Assembly: GCA_024401475.1 (NCBI GenBank)
Contig: JAKSKZ010000022.1
Coordinates: 1-56,569 of the forward strand
Length of the DNA stretch: 56,569 bases
From: Paludibacteraceae bacterium
GTDB taxonomy: Bacteria > Bacteroidota > Bacteroidia > Bacteroidales > Paludibacteraceae
Direction: 5' to 3'
Below are positions 11,101 through 18,385 of this stretch, piece after piece; within the stretch, counting starts at the first letter, position 1; each line of letters begins with the position of its first letter. The notes beneath the pieces were generated by a model. It was not told the DNA's origin. It was given only the letters and a program-made list of their open reading frames with translations, and did not search any database. A program made the translations under genes and the position numbers.

Positions 11101-11452
11101 CGAGGATGCTTACGGAACATTTAAGTTCGGTGTTGTTGTTGACAACATGTATTGCGGCGACATTGAGTCTGGAAAGAGAAAGATAACCGTAGCCGACTAC
11201 ACCGTTATTCCAAACATCATCACTCCATACAACGACAATGGAAAGAACGATGTCTTCATGGGTCCAAAAGACGGAAAGCCTGGTTACAAGGTAGAGATTT
11301 ACAACCGTTACCAACAAATGATATTCGAAGGCGAAGATGGTTGGGACGGCATCTATAGAGGTTATTTGGCTGAGCCTGGAACATACTTCTATCGTGTATT
11401 CATGAAGGACGGCCGAGTATTCAAAGGAACTCTTGAAGTTGCCAAATTCTAA
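5123..11452 (+). CDS. Giant T9SS type B secreted adhesin-like protein with Ig-like repeats
   Basis: A 2109-residue exported protein. An extended signal peptide (basic segment, then LFITALMSIFYSGVQAQ) is probably cut near residue 45. The middle holds PKD/Ig-like beta domains. Residues ~540-800 look like a jelly-roll domain rich in Asp and Cys. From about residue 1210 to 1900 two domain types alternate every ~90 residues: type A with 'CEGxxI...LWEGDD', type B with 'FCL...GVPTKYxW'. The last ~85 residues (VIPNIITPYNDNGKNDVF to GTLEVAKF) are a gliding-motility-type C-terminal domain (TIGR04131), the sorting signal for type B T9SS cargo. It is followed after 38 nt by an OmpA-like gene and then a PorP/SprF gene, as is usual for such cargo. 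A surface adhesin role is inferred; the ligand is unknown. Confidence 0.88.
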   Translation: MRNRQYLSSTHLSQGQKTAKKGFAKRSALFITALMSIFYSGVQAQSVSIKENTKVSISTQNYDDCSSILKVSLSPSDEYYFDFYITENNVKLTSSDITFDGEASVFQFNEYNNIKFNTGSYGDRPTTFYLNTRSGKPYVFSSETPSLNEVFMKINGETVINEGDKVNFTGEICPTDDYTYQWYENGTAIEGETSAILSYYTPKTPLSTFKLEVSKGGSVVKSDTKTIQTLGTNKKYTITPWWGIGSSETTEIVGYCNSVYKVELRFNNNEPQFTINIDGKATDEITNETDYTIAKKAGDDGTPGWRITNNGVSGKTAVFYIDARTTPIKLTNQIENSEFIVASISQTKGSAEIERGELVSFASEVCKSSSDNITYQWQSSTDNGKTWDNIDGATNSTLEDFASTIDSTRIRVVASNGTLTSNSTPITLVFEPSRIFAEIGNAEKINDVEYEIPNHEVVNMKVWAERMSDAVFSVKIKDFSSSTWRDTTLGEDNVWTFEPKQNLVYKIQATGTLNNTNVKGTISKEYIIRIIHRCDENAATDTLWHDDFGRFSDANTYITKDADGVEQTHTESITDEKDNECPIANYMSADPNFFVKRHDFAALDPLFGPYEADDCASDGYKHYACWKECNGIRVEDGYYAILTNPNISNCGKSDRDYWDGSDHTGNKNGGMLFVNCSDNSKNTIIYQRDLTLSNECDNVQLLFSAYISNATIKGGQKPVNVRLDIRDEEMNLVHSVASGDIMPRTSGKKWTNMTFQFKSTGKKKYTIQLTNNNEGGAQNYGNDILIDDISITICYPNVNLITDFSNKSKDTVETCVLDTVINLYAFNENGIKNYIDEPVYLFQYKKVDNIGSKWQDVEVGGEGLHFSDIDNTQIKLDSTDARFFGTTKFRAIVASSKEILNDIIDEENTTGGITMPVDCDHVYAIDSAFVIIFHYSGPMGPAIDTAGCIGETMTIIGDASDKPEFRWVDAEADTLISENTKELTFLIDNTKDDYYFYFIGTEKLGCADTQKVHVRKKENVWFDAPEEFIICEFDSSLTLTDVVLKNSTATPTFTWELNGTIDAEQTSSKFKIPATAPLEGTIKVTGSAEGFCDSTRTIKYIIHKKYKLSLDTDVEDDHLCFNANNSNITLTAVVTPATALPSKFYWYNNGVYVGESSEPTYQIEITENGKYKFMVKSTDDVCYKDTANAPATTDTISASRTLDMTIIANPENAVICEGSSIDFNLEIGNALDDKDVTWECDDFEGGKKITKTVNFKSGVTITPTKSTKFTDKRVLKVSVVDEICNKPIYANVNYEVHNNIELSIDPINTFCLSDGDKINLTATVAAGVPTKYVWMEGSTRLDSTDTNSARVSIKEGSNAYTVIASDSVCASKTSEVMNTEARLPITIDINPKDTIFCEGTTVTFRATVTNALDKVNVPVLWSGDDLVKDSTIKGENCTLAIKPIKSNTLTEKRSITISTADSVCSAGEPVKATTSYEIHNKMDIAILADRTDGLFCLTANEGEDKINLKVDVKKGVPTKYAWFKDGTALGSATKADTSLTIGVGTNQYKVIASDGVCADTSSVVVPIKARHLLGLDLNPKDANICEGESIKLTATLTDALNDNITILWEGDDIAVGSKTIGNPASYTAKTTKTGKTMQTSYATVKATDAVCQRDTAVTVNYNVYMKVNIQLVSDIAGGKICMKNPASSVANLTINVKKGNPNQFIWNDGKIGSRKDTVRTIQLEEGTNTFSVTATDDVCNKKNESEASATNSIETREPIAVDLFLDHSLVCIGNKIKATADIKNTHAGSASIIKWSDGATVNNATNGQYSESFKPSVGSQSISVSVADANSSICPATVETAVISAQDSLRLRISPDKMTLCQREDTTQYIRLTVGINSGWPNSVIWSTGDTTRIDTSNTTHILVAPNENTTYWAYGTDDVCKNSDKIYTKEIKVSNKLSVELEIEKPEFQMGEEVVLIAHTSNNEYETIRWYNTETGELLGETDDNRFTYQLDEDAYGTFKFGVVVDNMYCGDIESGKRKITVADYTVIPNIITPYNDNGKNDVFMGPKDGKPGYKVEIYNRYQQMIFEGEDGWDGIYRGYLAEPGTYFYRVFMKDGRVFKGTLEVAKF

Positions 11453-11490
11453 AAAAGAAATAGATAAGAATCCATGTAAACAAAAAGGAC

Positions 11491-12786
11491 ATGAGAAAAT
11501 TAATTTATATTGTGATGATGATTGCGTTGGTCCACAACATCAGCGCCACCACTGAAGATAAATTCAGCGAAGGAAAGTACGAATTCATATCATCCAACAA
11601 AAACACGAAAGCAGAAGAGTGCCCAATGTCTCCTTATAGAAAAGGATCCATCGTATTCTTCAGAAACGACACAGCCTATATGTTCTATCCAAGAATGGAT
11701 TTGGAATTGGACACCCCTATCGTCTGTCAAGAATTGATGGGATTAGGCATTGAAGGAACATTTGCTTTCGATAAGAACGCCAACAAAATCTATTTCTCTA
11801 GAAATGACGGAGCCGGCAATGCCGAACTTCACGAAGCAAGCTACTCTGGGGATAGATGGACTGACGTAAAGAAACTTAAGATAAAAGGTGTAATGCCAAG
11901 CAAAGCAGTAATCAAGGGATCTTCCCTTGCCGCTGGTCGTTGGAACCATTCCGTAAAAGGAACAACCGGATTCTTCAATCCTTCTCTTGGCAAAGGTGGC
12001 AAAAGAATTTACTTCTCTGGTACATTCTTAGCCGGAAAAGGAAACCGAGACCTTTGGTATATTGATGCAGAAGAAGATGATTTATGGAGCCGGCCAAAAA
12101 GCATTGGTGATTCAATCAACACAGAAGCGAAAGAAGACTTCGCATATGTAGTCGGTGACACTGCTCTCTATTTTGGATCAACAAAAGCGGGTGGTTACGG
12201 AGACATGGATATCTATGTTTCACATAAGAGCAGGAAAGATACAGTTTGGGGGGCTCCTGAGAACTTGGGCGAGCACATCAACTCTTCTGCTTCCGATTAC
12301 AACGTAGCATTCAACAAAGTTTCTGCATACTTCATCTCCAACAGAGCAAGCGGAAAAGGAAAGGCCGATATTTATCGCCCTATTTGGATCAACCCTGTAA
12401 GAGAGAAAGAGTTGCTTGCCAATATGACAATCGAGGAACCGAAGGGATTCAATTGGGTGCTATTCTTCTTCGACTTCAACATGACCTCCATGAAGCCTGA
12501 ATATGAAGCACAAGTTGACGAGTTGGTTTCTGCCATGAAAGAATTCCCAGGTGGCAAATTCGAAATCAGCGGACATACCGACTCTCGTGGTTCTGAAGAT
12601 TACAACAAAAAACTTTCGCAAAAACGTGCCGAATACATCAAAGAAATGTTGGTCAAGAGAGGTATTCCTTACGAAGACTTGGTTGCTGTTGGCCGAGGCA
12701 TGAGCGACCCTGTCATTCCTGATGCGAAAGAGGAGGAAGAGCACGAGCAAAACAGACGTGTTGACATCAAGATTATTAACGAATAA
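11491..12786 (+). CDS. PD40 beta-propeller / OmpA-family outer-membrane protein
   Basis: A 431-residue protein with a short signal peptide (MRKLIYIVMMIALVHNISA). Residues ~50-300 contain PD40/WD40-like repeats (KIYFSRNDG, RIYFSGTF...GNRDLWY, DMDIYVSHK). Residues ~325-431 form an OmpA C-terminal domain that binds peptidoglycan: FFFDFN, GHTDSRGSEDYNKKLSQKRA and NRRVDIKI carry the family's key residues. It resembles the PorE-type OmpA proteins of T9SS but lacks their N-terminal TPR part. It lies 38 nt after the adhesin and 17 nt before the PorP/SprF gene, so it probably helps anchor or dock that secreted adhesin at the envelope. Confidence 0.85.
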   Translation: MRKLIYIVMMIALVHNISATTEDKFSEGKYEFISSNKNTKAEECPMSPYRKGSIVFFRNDTAYMFYPRMDLELDTPIVCQELMGLGIEGTFAFDKNANKIYFSRNDGAGNAELHEASYSGDRWTDVKKLKIKGVMPSKAVIKGSSLAAGRWNHSVKGTTGFFNPSLGKGGKRIYFSGTFLAGKGNRDLWYIDAEEDDLWSRPKSIGDSINTEAKEDFAYVVGDTALYFGSTKAGGYGDMDIYVSHKSRKDTVWGAPENLGEHINSSASDYNVAFNKVSAYFISNRASGKGKADIYRPIWINPVREKELLANMTIEEPKGFNWVLFFFDFNMTSMKPEYEAQVDELVSAMKEFPGGKFEISGHTDSRGSEDYNKKLSQKRAEYIKEMLVKRGIPYEDLVAVGRGMSDPVIPDAKEEEEHEQNRRVDIKIINE

Positions 12787-12803
12787 TAAGAGGAGACTGC
12801 ATA

Positions 12804-13727
12804 ATGAAAAAAGTATTGGCACTTATTTGCCTAATGATGATTGGTGTTGCCACACAAGCGCAACAAGATTTGCTTTTGTCTCAACAATTCTATTCCCGTA
12901 TCAACAAGAACCCTGCGGGAACTGGTAACGTGCCCGATTACGATTTTTTCCTTTTGGGACATTATCAATATATTGATGTTAAAGATGCTCCAAAATCACT
13001 TGTATTCAACGTTCAATCGTTCTTAGAGCAATACAATTCAGGTGTCGGATTCTCATTATCGTACGACAATATGGGTGTTGCCAAAAGTACGACCAACGCC
13101 AAACTTGTCTATGCCTACAGCATGAAATTGAACGAGACAGCCTTGTTGACCTTCGGTTTGGGTGCAGGTGTTCAATATGGCTATTTCAATGCTGCGGAAT
13201 ACACATACGAAGACTATAGCGAGGTGGACGACGGAGAAGCTCCAAGTGAAAAGATGACTAAACTCAATCCTGACTTCGATTTCGGATTTGAGTTTTCCAC
13301 TCCAAGACTATTGGTGGGTGCATCCGTCACACACTTGAACAACAATGAGTCAACCACATTGACAGCAGGCCGCCACTTCTACGCTTATGGCCGCTATATG
13401 TTCACATTGAACGACACATGGGACTTAGCCCCTGCTCTCGTGTATATGCACAAAGATTTGATTGATGTAACAGAACTAAGTGCGACAGCTTTCTACAATA
13501 GATTTATTTGGGGAGGATTGACTTACCACCCAGACATCAATGGAGACTTCGACACCAACCCTTTGGCTATCACTTTAGGTGTTGAATATCGTTCGTTCCG
13601 TATCGGTTACACATTCGATTATGCATTCGGAAAAGTCTCTAGACTTTCCGGTACATCACACGAGTTGATGCTCTCCTACTCTTTAGAGAACAAACGCAAA
13701 TCTGTTGTTTACGAGAAATTCGAATAA
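12804..13727 (+). CDS. PorP/SprF family outer-membrane protein
   Basis: A 307-residue protein with a signal peptide (ending GVATQAQQD) and a beta-barrel composition. The start QDLLLSQQFYSRINKNPAGTG and later FSLSYDNMGVAKS and HFYAYGRYMF are typical of the PorP/SprF family, which assists surface attachment or secretion of type B T9SS cargo. It is the last gene of the three-gene operon and ends just before a terminator. The close link to the adhesin suggests a dedicated partner rather than the core T9SS gene. Confidence 0.88.
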   Translation: MKKVLALICLMMIGVATQAQQDLLLSQQFYSRINKNPAGTGNVPDYDFFLLGHYQYIDVKDAPKSLVFNVQSFLEQYNSGVGFSLSYDNMGVAKSTTNAKLVYAYSMKLNETALLTFGLGAGVQYGYFNAAEYTYEDYSEVDDGEAPSEKMTKLNPDFDFGFEFSTPRLLVGASVTHLNNNESTTLTAGRHFYAYGRYMFTLNDTWDLAPALVYMHKDLIDVTELSATAFYNRFIWGGLTYHPDINGDFDTNPLAITLGVEYRSFRIGYTFDYAFGKVSRLSGTSHELMLSYSLENKRKSVVYEKFE

Positions 13728-13750
13728 AAAGCGATATTGACTAATAGAAG

Positions 13751-13787
13751 AAGCGGATACATTCAAAGATAATGTTTCCGCTTTTTT
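13751..13787 (+). terminator. Terminator of the adhesin operon
   Basis: AAGCGGATACATT pairs with AATGTTTCCGCTT (one mismatch) and is followed by TTTTT. The ATG at 13772 lies in the 3' arm of this hairpin, so it is not a likely start for the next gene. Confidence 0.8.
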
Positions 13788-13828
13788 CATATACGAAGGA
13801 TAAGAACATTTACGGGCAAAAACTTATT

Positions 13829-14308
13829 ATGATTGTCATTCGAGAAATACAAGCAACCGACAACCGAGAGTTGGCAAATTTGGTTCGTTCGGTTTTCGAA
13901 GAATTGCAATTGCCACTCACACATTCGGTGTACGACGATCCACAAACCAATCGTCTGTACGAAGTGTTCCGAACAAGAAAATCAGGTTATTTCGTGGCAG
14001 AAGAAGACGGGGTTCTGTTAGGAGGATGTGGTTACTACCCTACCGAAGGATTACCAGACGGGTGCGCCGAGTTAGTAAAATACTATTTCAAGCCTATGGC
14101 CCGAGGCAAAGGGTTAGGAAGCATTTTGCTGAAAAAGGTAATAGATAAGGCAAAAACGGAAGGCTACACCCACCTCTATATCGAAAGCTTTCCTCAGTGT
14201 GGAAATGCTGTTGCCATTTACGAGAAATATGGATTTACCCATTTACCTACTCGGTTGGGAAACTCAGGGCACACGGCAACCACCATACACATGATTAAAG
14301 AACTTTAG
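13829..14308 (+). CDS. GNAT-family N-acetyltransferase
   Basis: A 159-residue cytoplasmic enzyme of the GNAT superfamily. Motif A is clear (ARGKGLGSILL, the acetyl-CoA pyrophosphate loop), preceded by the beta4 strand (CAELVKYYFKP) and followed by motif B (AVAIYEKYGF). The substrate cannot be told. The start is placed at the second ATG (MIVIREIQATDN), because the earlier in-frame ATG at 13772 lies in the upstream terminator. It appears monocistronic. A hairpin (ATCGGAC...GTCCGAT, 14314-14344) follows, but it is followed by A, not T, on this strand. Confidence 0.85.
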   Translation: MIVIREIQATDNRELANLVRSVFEELQLPLTHSVYDDPQTNRLYEVFRTRKSGYFVAEEDGVLLGGCGYYPTEGLPDGCAELVKYYFKPMARGKGLGSILLKKVIDKAKTEGYTHLYIESFPQCGNAVAIYEKYGFTHLPTRLGNSGHTATTIHMIKEL

Positions 14309-14370
14309 GAAAAATCGGACAAAATAAAAATGACAGAGTCCGATCAAAAAAAGCAAAACCTAAAAACAGG

Positions 14371-14401
14371 TTTACATTTCAATAAAAAAGCAGTAGTTTT
14401 G
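14371..14401 (+). promoter_or_regulatory. Promoter for the UDG-like gene
   Basis: TTTA (14371-14374), a 19-bp gap, then TAGTTTTG (14394-14401): close to the -33/-7 consensus. The start would be near 14408, about 23 nt before the ATG. Confidence 0.6.
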
Positions 14402-14430
14402 TAAACAAATAAAAAAATATAGCACCACCT

Positions 14431-15567
14431 ATGAACTTGGACAATTGGGCAAAACAAACCCTACAATTTTATTTGAGTATAGTGAAAGAAGTAGGAGAAG
14501 CAAATGCCGTTTCTTTCTACAACCAAAGCAAACTATATGAAGGGTTTAATCCTTCTTTATTAGTTATTGGCTATAATCCTGGAGCAGGTTGCTATTTCAG
14601 AAATTGGGAATTAAAGGATAGACTTAATGACGATTACCTCTTAAAAGGCAACGTTTCCTATTGGTCATTGAATGATGAGGATTGGCTACAAATGTACAAG
14701 TCAAATTGGGACATCTGGAAAAAGATACACAAGATGCTATCCTATGCAGGCAAAGGCGCGTTCCTTGAGGACTTAAAGAATTTCGCTTTCACAAACATGG
14801 TATTCTTCGGCACAGAGACCGAAGCAGAAATACCCAAAGCAATTAGCCAGTACGCGGCCGACTGTGCTCGTTGGACGCTTAAACTCGTTCCTTTGCTAAA
14901 ACCCAAAGTAATCCTTCTTAATGGTTGCGGGAAACTCTACGAAAAGGCCACAGGCAATAAACTCTCTGACCTCGTAGCAGGCAGCATCTCTTATTATACA
15001 GAAGCGGGAACGCTCTATCTCGCCATAAAACATACAGCCTTCAAATACACCAACGAAGAGATGAAGCTGATAGGAAAAGTCATAGGCTATTCACTTAACG
15101 ACAACCCCATTGTTTCTCCAGAAATCATCAATCAATTATATAATAAAGATGTCGAGGCATACGTCCGCAGAGTATCAGAACAAAAAGCAAAATTCCTCAG
15201 CGACAAAGCGTATAGGCAGCAGCGCGCCAAAGAGATAATGACACTTTTCGAAAAAAATTATACTTATAGCGAGTCGCCCGAAGGAGAAGGCAGGAAACCC
15301 CGCAATCGAGGACTTTATCTCTTTGAGAAGCAAGTAGAGGTTTATACCAATGACACGAAAGACGAACTACTTCAGTTCTTTTTTGATCCCGAAAGGATAG
15401 ACATAAGTGGAGATGTCTTTAAATCGGCCCATAGTGAAATAAAAAAAGCATATCAATGCAAAGTCGAGGGTTCAAAACTCTCTATAGGAGTTGGAAAATC
15501 AGAACTCTCCATTGATGCTGTCATTAATATCATGCGAATTATAAAAGGAATAGTAACCAAAGAGTAA
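14431..15567 (+). CDS. Putative uracil-DNA-glycosylase-superfamily protein
   Basis: A 378-residue soluble protein. Its first ~220 residues carry a layout like the uracil-DNA glycosylase fold: LVIGYNPGAG (like the motif-1 loop), FAFTNMVFF, VILLNGCGKLYEKATG and a late KHTAFKYT in the position of the H-containing motif. The remaining ~150 residues are basic and helical, with no recognised domain. If correct it would act on nucleic acid, but the usual HPSP motif is not exact, so the activity is uncertain. A small broken gene starts 4 nt after its stop codon, suggesting a former two-gene unit. Confidence 0.5.
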   Translation: MNLDNWAKQTLQFYLSIVKEVGEANAVSFYNQSKLYEGFNPSLLVIGYNPGAGCYFRNWELKDRLNDDYLLKGNVSYWSLNDEDWLQMYKSNWDIWKKIHKMLSYAGKGAFLEDLKNFAFTNMVFFGTETEAEIPKAISQYAADCARWTLKLVPLLKPKVILLNGCGKLYEKATGNKLSDLVAGSISYYTEAGTLYLAIKHTAFKYTNEEMKLIGKVIGYSLNDNPIVSPEIINQLYNKDVEAYVRRVSEQKAKFLSDKAYRQQRAKEIMTLFEKNYTYSESPEGEGRKPRNRGLYLFEKQVEVYTNDTKDELLQFFFDPERIDISGDVFKSAHSEIKKAYQCKVEGSKLSIGVGKSELSIDAVINIMRIIKGIVTKE

Positions 15568-15571
15568 TAAA

Positions 15572-15780
15572 ATGACAAGAGAACAACTCTGCGAAATCAT
15601 TTCATCTCTCGCAAAGAATCATTAAATGAATGGGATGACAATATTGGGTTCGACAAACATTTAGGGGGCTTATCAATGGAAGATGAGAATATCGCCATCA
15701 ACTATGATGCCTACTGGCTTTTCAAATGCAAAGACGAGCCGGAAGTAAAATCCTTGCTCAAGATGTGGTATGATAAGTAA
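15572..15780 (+). pseudogene. Small frameshifted gene
   Basis: It begins ATG ACA AGA GAA (MTREQLCEIISSLAKNH, stop) 4 nt after the preceding gene. A -1 frame then reads without stops to 15780: ESLNEWDDNIGF...NYDAYWLFKCKDEPEVKSLLKMWYDK. The composition looks like real protein in both parts, so a single indel around 15595-15620 seems to have broken a ~69-residue gene. I do not recognise the family. It could also be a sequencing error. Confidence 0.55.
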
Positions 15781-15884
15781 TTTTAAAAATAATGAGTCAA
15801 TCAATCCATCACTCCACAAGGCAATGTGTTAAATAAACCCAAGTAAATTATTTACGTAATTTAGATTTATATATGGTTATTTGC

Positions 15885-15892
15885 TATTTTTG
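15885..15892 (+). promoter_or_regulatory. -7 box for the transglutaminase-like gene
   Basis: TATTTTTG followed by CAATAATG fits TAnnTTTG and leaves a leader of about 70 nt to the ATG at 15972. Confidence 0.55.
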
Positions 15893-15971
15893 CAATAATG
15901 AAGAACAAATTTAAAGCAACATTTTTCCATACTAAAACAACAGAATCCTCGGTCAAGAAAGAATCGTTCCA

Positions 15972-17444
15972 ATGAGTAACTCTTCGATAAAAATAATACT
16001 ATGCGCTTTATTTTTAGCCGTGCCTTCATTGCTTCATTCAGCCCCTGACAAGAAATACTATAGAGATTTCGCCCAAAAAGCCTTAATCAGAACAATCGGC
16101 CAAGATTCTTCCTCTAAGGAAAACTTCAGATTAGAATTCAAGAACAATCCCTTCCGCCCAGAAAACAACATACAAGATGTTGACATTCCCAAAGAGCACC
16201 TCACCACTACTTATGACCTAGCCAACTACATTATGGAGAAGTACCCGTCTGACACCATGCGGCTTTGGGTACTGATGGATTGGATTTCCAACAATGTGAG
16301 GTACGACATCAATTTGTCGAGCACCCAGTCGAATAAATCTCAAAAACAGCTTGCGGAATGGACCCTAAAGCATAAGAAAGGAGTCTGTGCTCATTTTGAG
16401 GCATTGTTTTCTTTCACTGCGAAACATATGGGCATTGAGAGTCACACTGTCAAAGGGTATACCAGAGAGAATCTGCATAAAAGGGTCGGAATACATTGGT
16501 TAAGAGATTTCGGGACTTATTACGACTCCAAATACCCAAAATGGAGAAAGACATTTATTCCATTCACCATTAAATTCAGCCAAGGTAAGAATGACCGGAA
16601 TGGCCATGTATGGAGTGTGTGCAAATTAGGAGACAACTATCATGTTTTCGATCCGACTTGGGCTGCCATGGAAAAATACAAATACCAGGCTAGGATAGAA
16701 ACAAAGACCTACGACAATGTGAGATACTGTTTCCTGGAAATACGCAAAGAAAATAAGACTGTGAATACCAAGAAAATAAGCAACGAGTCTGTTTCGCTTT
16801 CAAAAGACACCACAGTCATTAACAGAAGGAATAAGTTCTACTACTTTATGTGCGAAGACAACAAATGGCACTACATGAACCTACAACCGTTCGATCCAAT
16901 ATACAGATTCCAGAAAAAGCCATATAGCAATTTCCGTTTCGACCATTTTTATGAAAGAGGATATAAAAAGAACAAATATGCAGCCGAAAGGAACATAGTT
17001 CTACCCGATTCTGCCTACCGATATGCCCTGAATTGCCATTATTACAAAAGTGAAATAGAGCAAGACATAGACTGCCTTAAGAGAATGAATGCGGAAAAAG
17101 GCATTGGCAACACCTATGTTAGAGAGCGCAAGCAATACCTTGAAACGAAAATAGACAATCATTTTTACCAAGAGGGGGTGAAAATGACTGCTCTTGCCTT
17201 AAAATCGTTCAATAAGGCATACACCATGAGCAGTGGGAATAACATAAAACCCGAAAACCTCACCGTCATCAAACAGCTGATAACCTCTTGTGAGACAGAC
17301 CTCAATATAGCCAACAACCATTATAGAAAGATGGTAAGCAAAAGCTACAAGAAATCGGCCAATAGAAAAATAAAGGAAAACTATAGAATCCTACACGAAT
17401 TGAAAATAATCAAAAAGAAAATATATAAAGCGTCAAATATGTAG
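15972..17444 (+). CDS. Exported transglutaminase-like protein
   Basis: A 490-residue protein with a signal peptide (ILCALFLAVPSLLHSA). Residues ~85-235 form a transglutaminase-like (papain-fold) domain with the full catalytic triad visible: Cys139 in KKGVCAHFEALF, His212 in NGHVWSVCK and Asp227 in HVFDPTW. The C-terminal ~200 residues are Lys- and Tyr-rich and helical, with no recognised domain. Family members act as cysteine peptidases or peptide/amide transferases in the periplasm. The substrate is unknown. It has its own promoter and no obvious operon partner. Confidence 0.8.
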   Translation: MSNSSIKIILCALFLAVPSLLHSAPDKKYYRDFAQKALIRTIGQDSSSKENFRLEFKNNPFRPENNIQDVDIPKEHLTTTYDLANYIMEKYPSDTMRLWVLMDWISNNVRYDINLSSTQSNKSQKQLAEWTLKHKKGVCAHFEALFSFTAKHMGIESHTVKGYTRENLHKRVGIHWLRDFGTYYDSKYPKWRKTFIPFTIKFSQGKNDRNGHVWSVCKLGDNYHVFDPTWAAMEKYKYQARIETKTYDNVRYCFLEIRKENKTVNTKKISNESVSLSKDTTVINRRNKFYYFMCEDNKWHYMNLQPFDPIYRFQKKPYSNFRFDHFYERGYKKNKYAAERNIVLPDSAYRYALNCHYYKSEIEQDIDCLKRMNAEKGIGNTYVRERKQYLETKIDNHFYQEGVKMTALALKSFNKAYTMSSGNNIKPENLTVIKQLITSCETDLNIANNHYRKMVSKSYKKSANRKIKENYRILHELKIIKKKIYKASNM

Positions 17445-17680
17445 TATTACGTCATGACTGTATTCCCTGCATATTTCGAATGATAACGGTTCTTCGTCAA
17501 TTTTGGTGCCACAAGGGTCTGAGGGCGTACATAAAGGGCAACAACATCTGCGAGCATTAAACCCTATACATATTCCATTTCTTATGTCTGTTCAAAAATA
17601 TTTAACGGACAGCCATATTTTTCAATGAACAAATCGATGAACATTTCGCTTTTCTCGCCATTTGTTAACCCATTCTCACA
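17445..17680. other. Gene-free stretch before the sRNA candidates
   Basis: No credible coding sequence. Reading frames here and downstream (for example the 62-codon one at 17625-17813) run through the promoter and hairpin of the first RNA candidate and have an unlikely composition. Confidence 0.5.
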
Positions 17681-17681
17681 T

Positions 17682-17856
17682 TATGTGAACAAAAAGAGTG
17701 ATATAACTTCTAAATTTGTATCAAAGAAAAAAACAAAGGACAACTGCAAAAGTTGGTTGGTCACTATCAAGTATAAATGTATTAGAGATGGAATTTCCCA
17801 TTGTTCTATCTGAGAAAGGAGGAGGCGAAGACCGAGACGGTTACGCCTCCTTCTTA
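17682..17856 (+). ncRNA. Candidate small RNA, copy 1
   Basis: A -7 box TAAATTTG (17711-17718) lies 21 bp after TGTGAA. The predicted transcript starts near 17725. It contains a small stem (CAACT-loop-AGTTG), then the core GGTCACTATCAAGTATAAATG, and ends in a GC-rich hairpin (GAGGAGGCG with CGCCTCCTT, 17819-17852) followed by a partly T-rich tail. Length would be about 130 nt. A second unit 470 bp downstream has the same architecture and core. I do not recognise a named RNA family. Confidence 0.5.
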
Positions 17857-18144
17857 TTTTAAGAGTTACCAGGATGCTCATAGCACACTACACCCAACGA
17901 AAACTTCCTACTAATTAACCATGCCCCATAAATCATCAATCAAAATCTTAAAAACTTGAAATGCGCCATCAAACAAATGCCTATAAAATTCCCTTTTCAT
18001 CAAGAAAAGAGATGAACATATTGCCACTCTTCAAAAAAGGCCATTTCATCGAGAAAACGAAAATAATGAGACTCTAAAGATGAACAAAAAAGATTAACAT
18101 CACACTTAACAATAGCTGAAATACGCATGATGTGAAGCATTTAA

Positions 18145-18327
18145 ATCATAATGTGAATCTAAAGCGAAAAAGATAAAATACATTTGCAATGTAAGAACGA
18201 CGATGGATATCGTCATTCGGTCACTATTCAAATATAAGTGTTTTATGGTTCAAACATCTATCGGAAATCGATCTAATTAACCAAAACCAACTAATTCTAC
18301 CAAAAGGGGACCTTTAGGTTCCCTTTT
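18145..18327 (+). ncRNA. Candidate small RNA, copy 2
   Basis: A -7 box TACATTTG (18179-18186) lies 21 bp after TGTGAA, exactly as in copy 1. The transcript would start near 18193. It carries a stem GACGAT-GGAT-ATCGTC, the core GGTCACTATTCAAATATAAG and a second small stem (ATCGGAAATCGAT), and ends at a strong terminator (AAAAGGGGACCT with AGGTTCCCTTTT, then T run, about 18302-18327). Length about 135 nt. Its end is only ~30 nt before the promoter of the AraC-type gene, so it could act as a leader or neighbour of that regulator. Confidence 0.55.
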
Positions 18328-18354
18328 TTTGTTGTTTTGAAAAAAAACTTACCT

Positions 18355-18362
18355 TATATTTG
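18355..18362 (+). promoter_or_regulatory. -7 box for the AraC-type regulator
   Basis: TATATTTG followed by CAAGG; TTG at 18332-18334 is 20 bp upstream. The start would be near 18369, leaving a ~17-nt leader. Confidence 0.6.
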
Positions 18363-18385
18363 CAAGGAAAACATAAGACAGAGAA

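Noticed and set aside
17625..17813. A 62-codon frame in the sRNA region
   Set aside because: It runs through the promoter and into the 3' part of the RNA candidate, has no recognisable protein character and no suitable promoter of its own.
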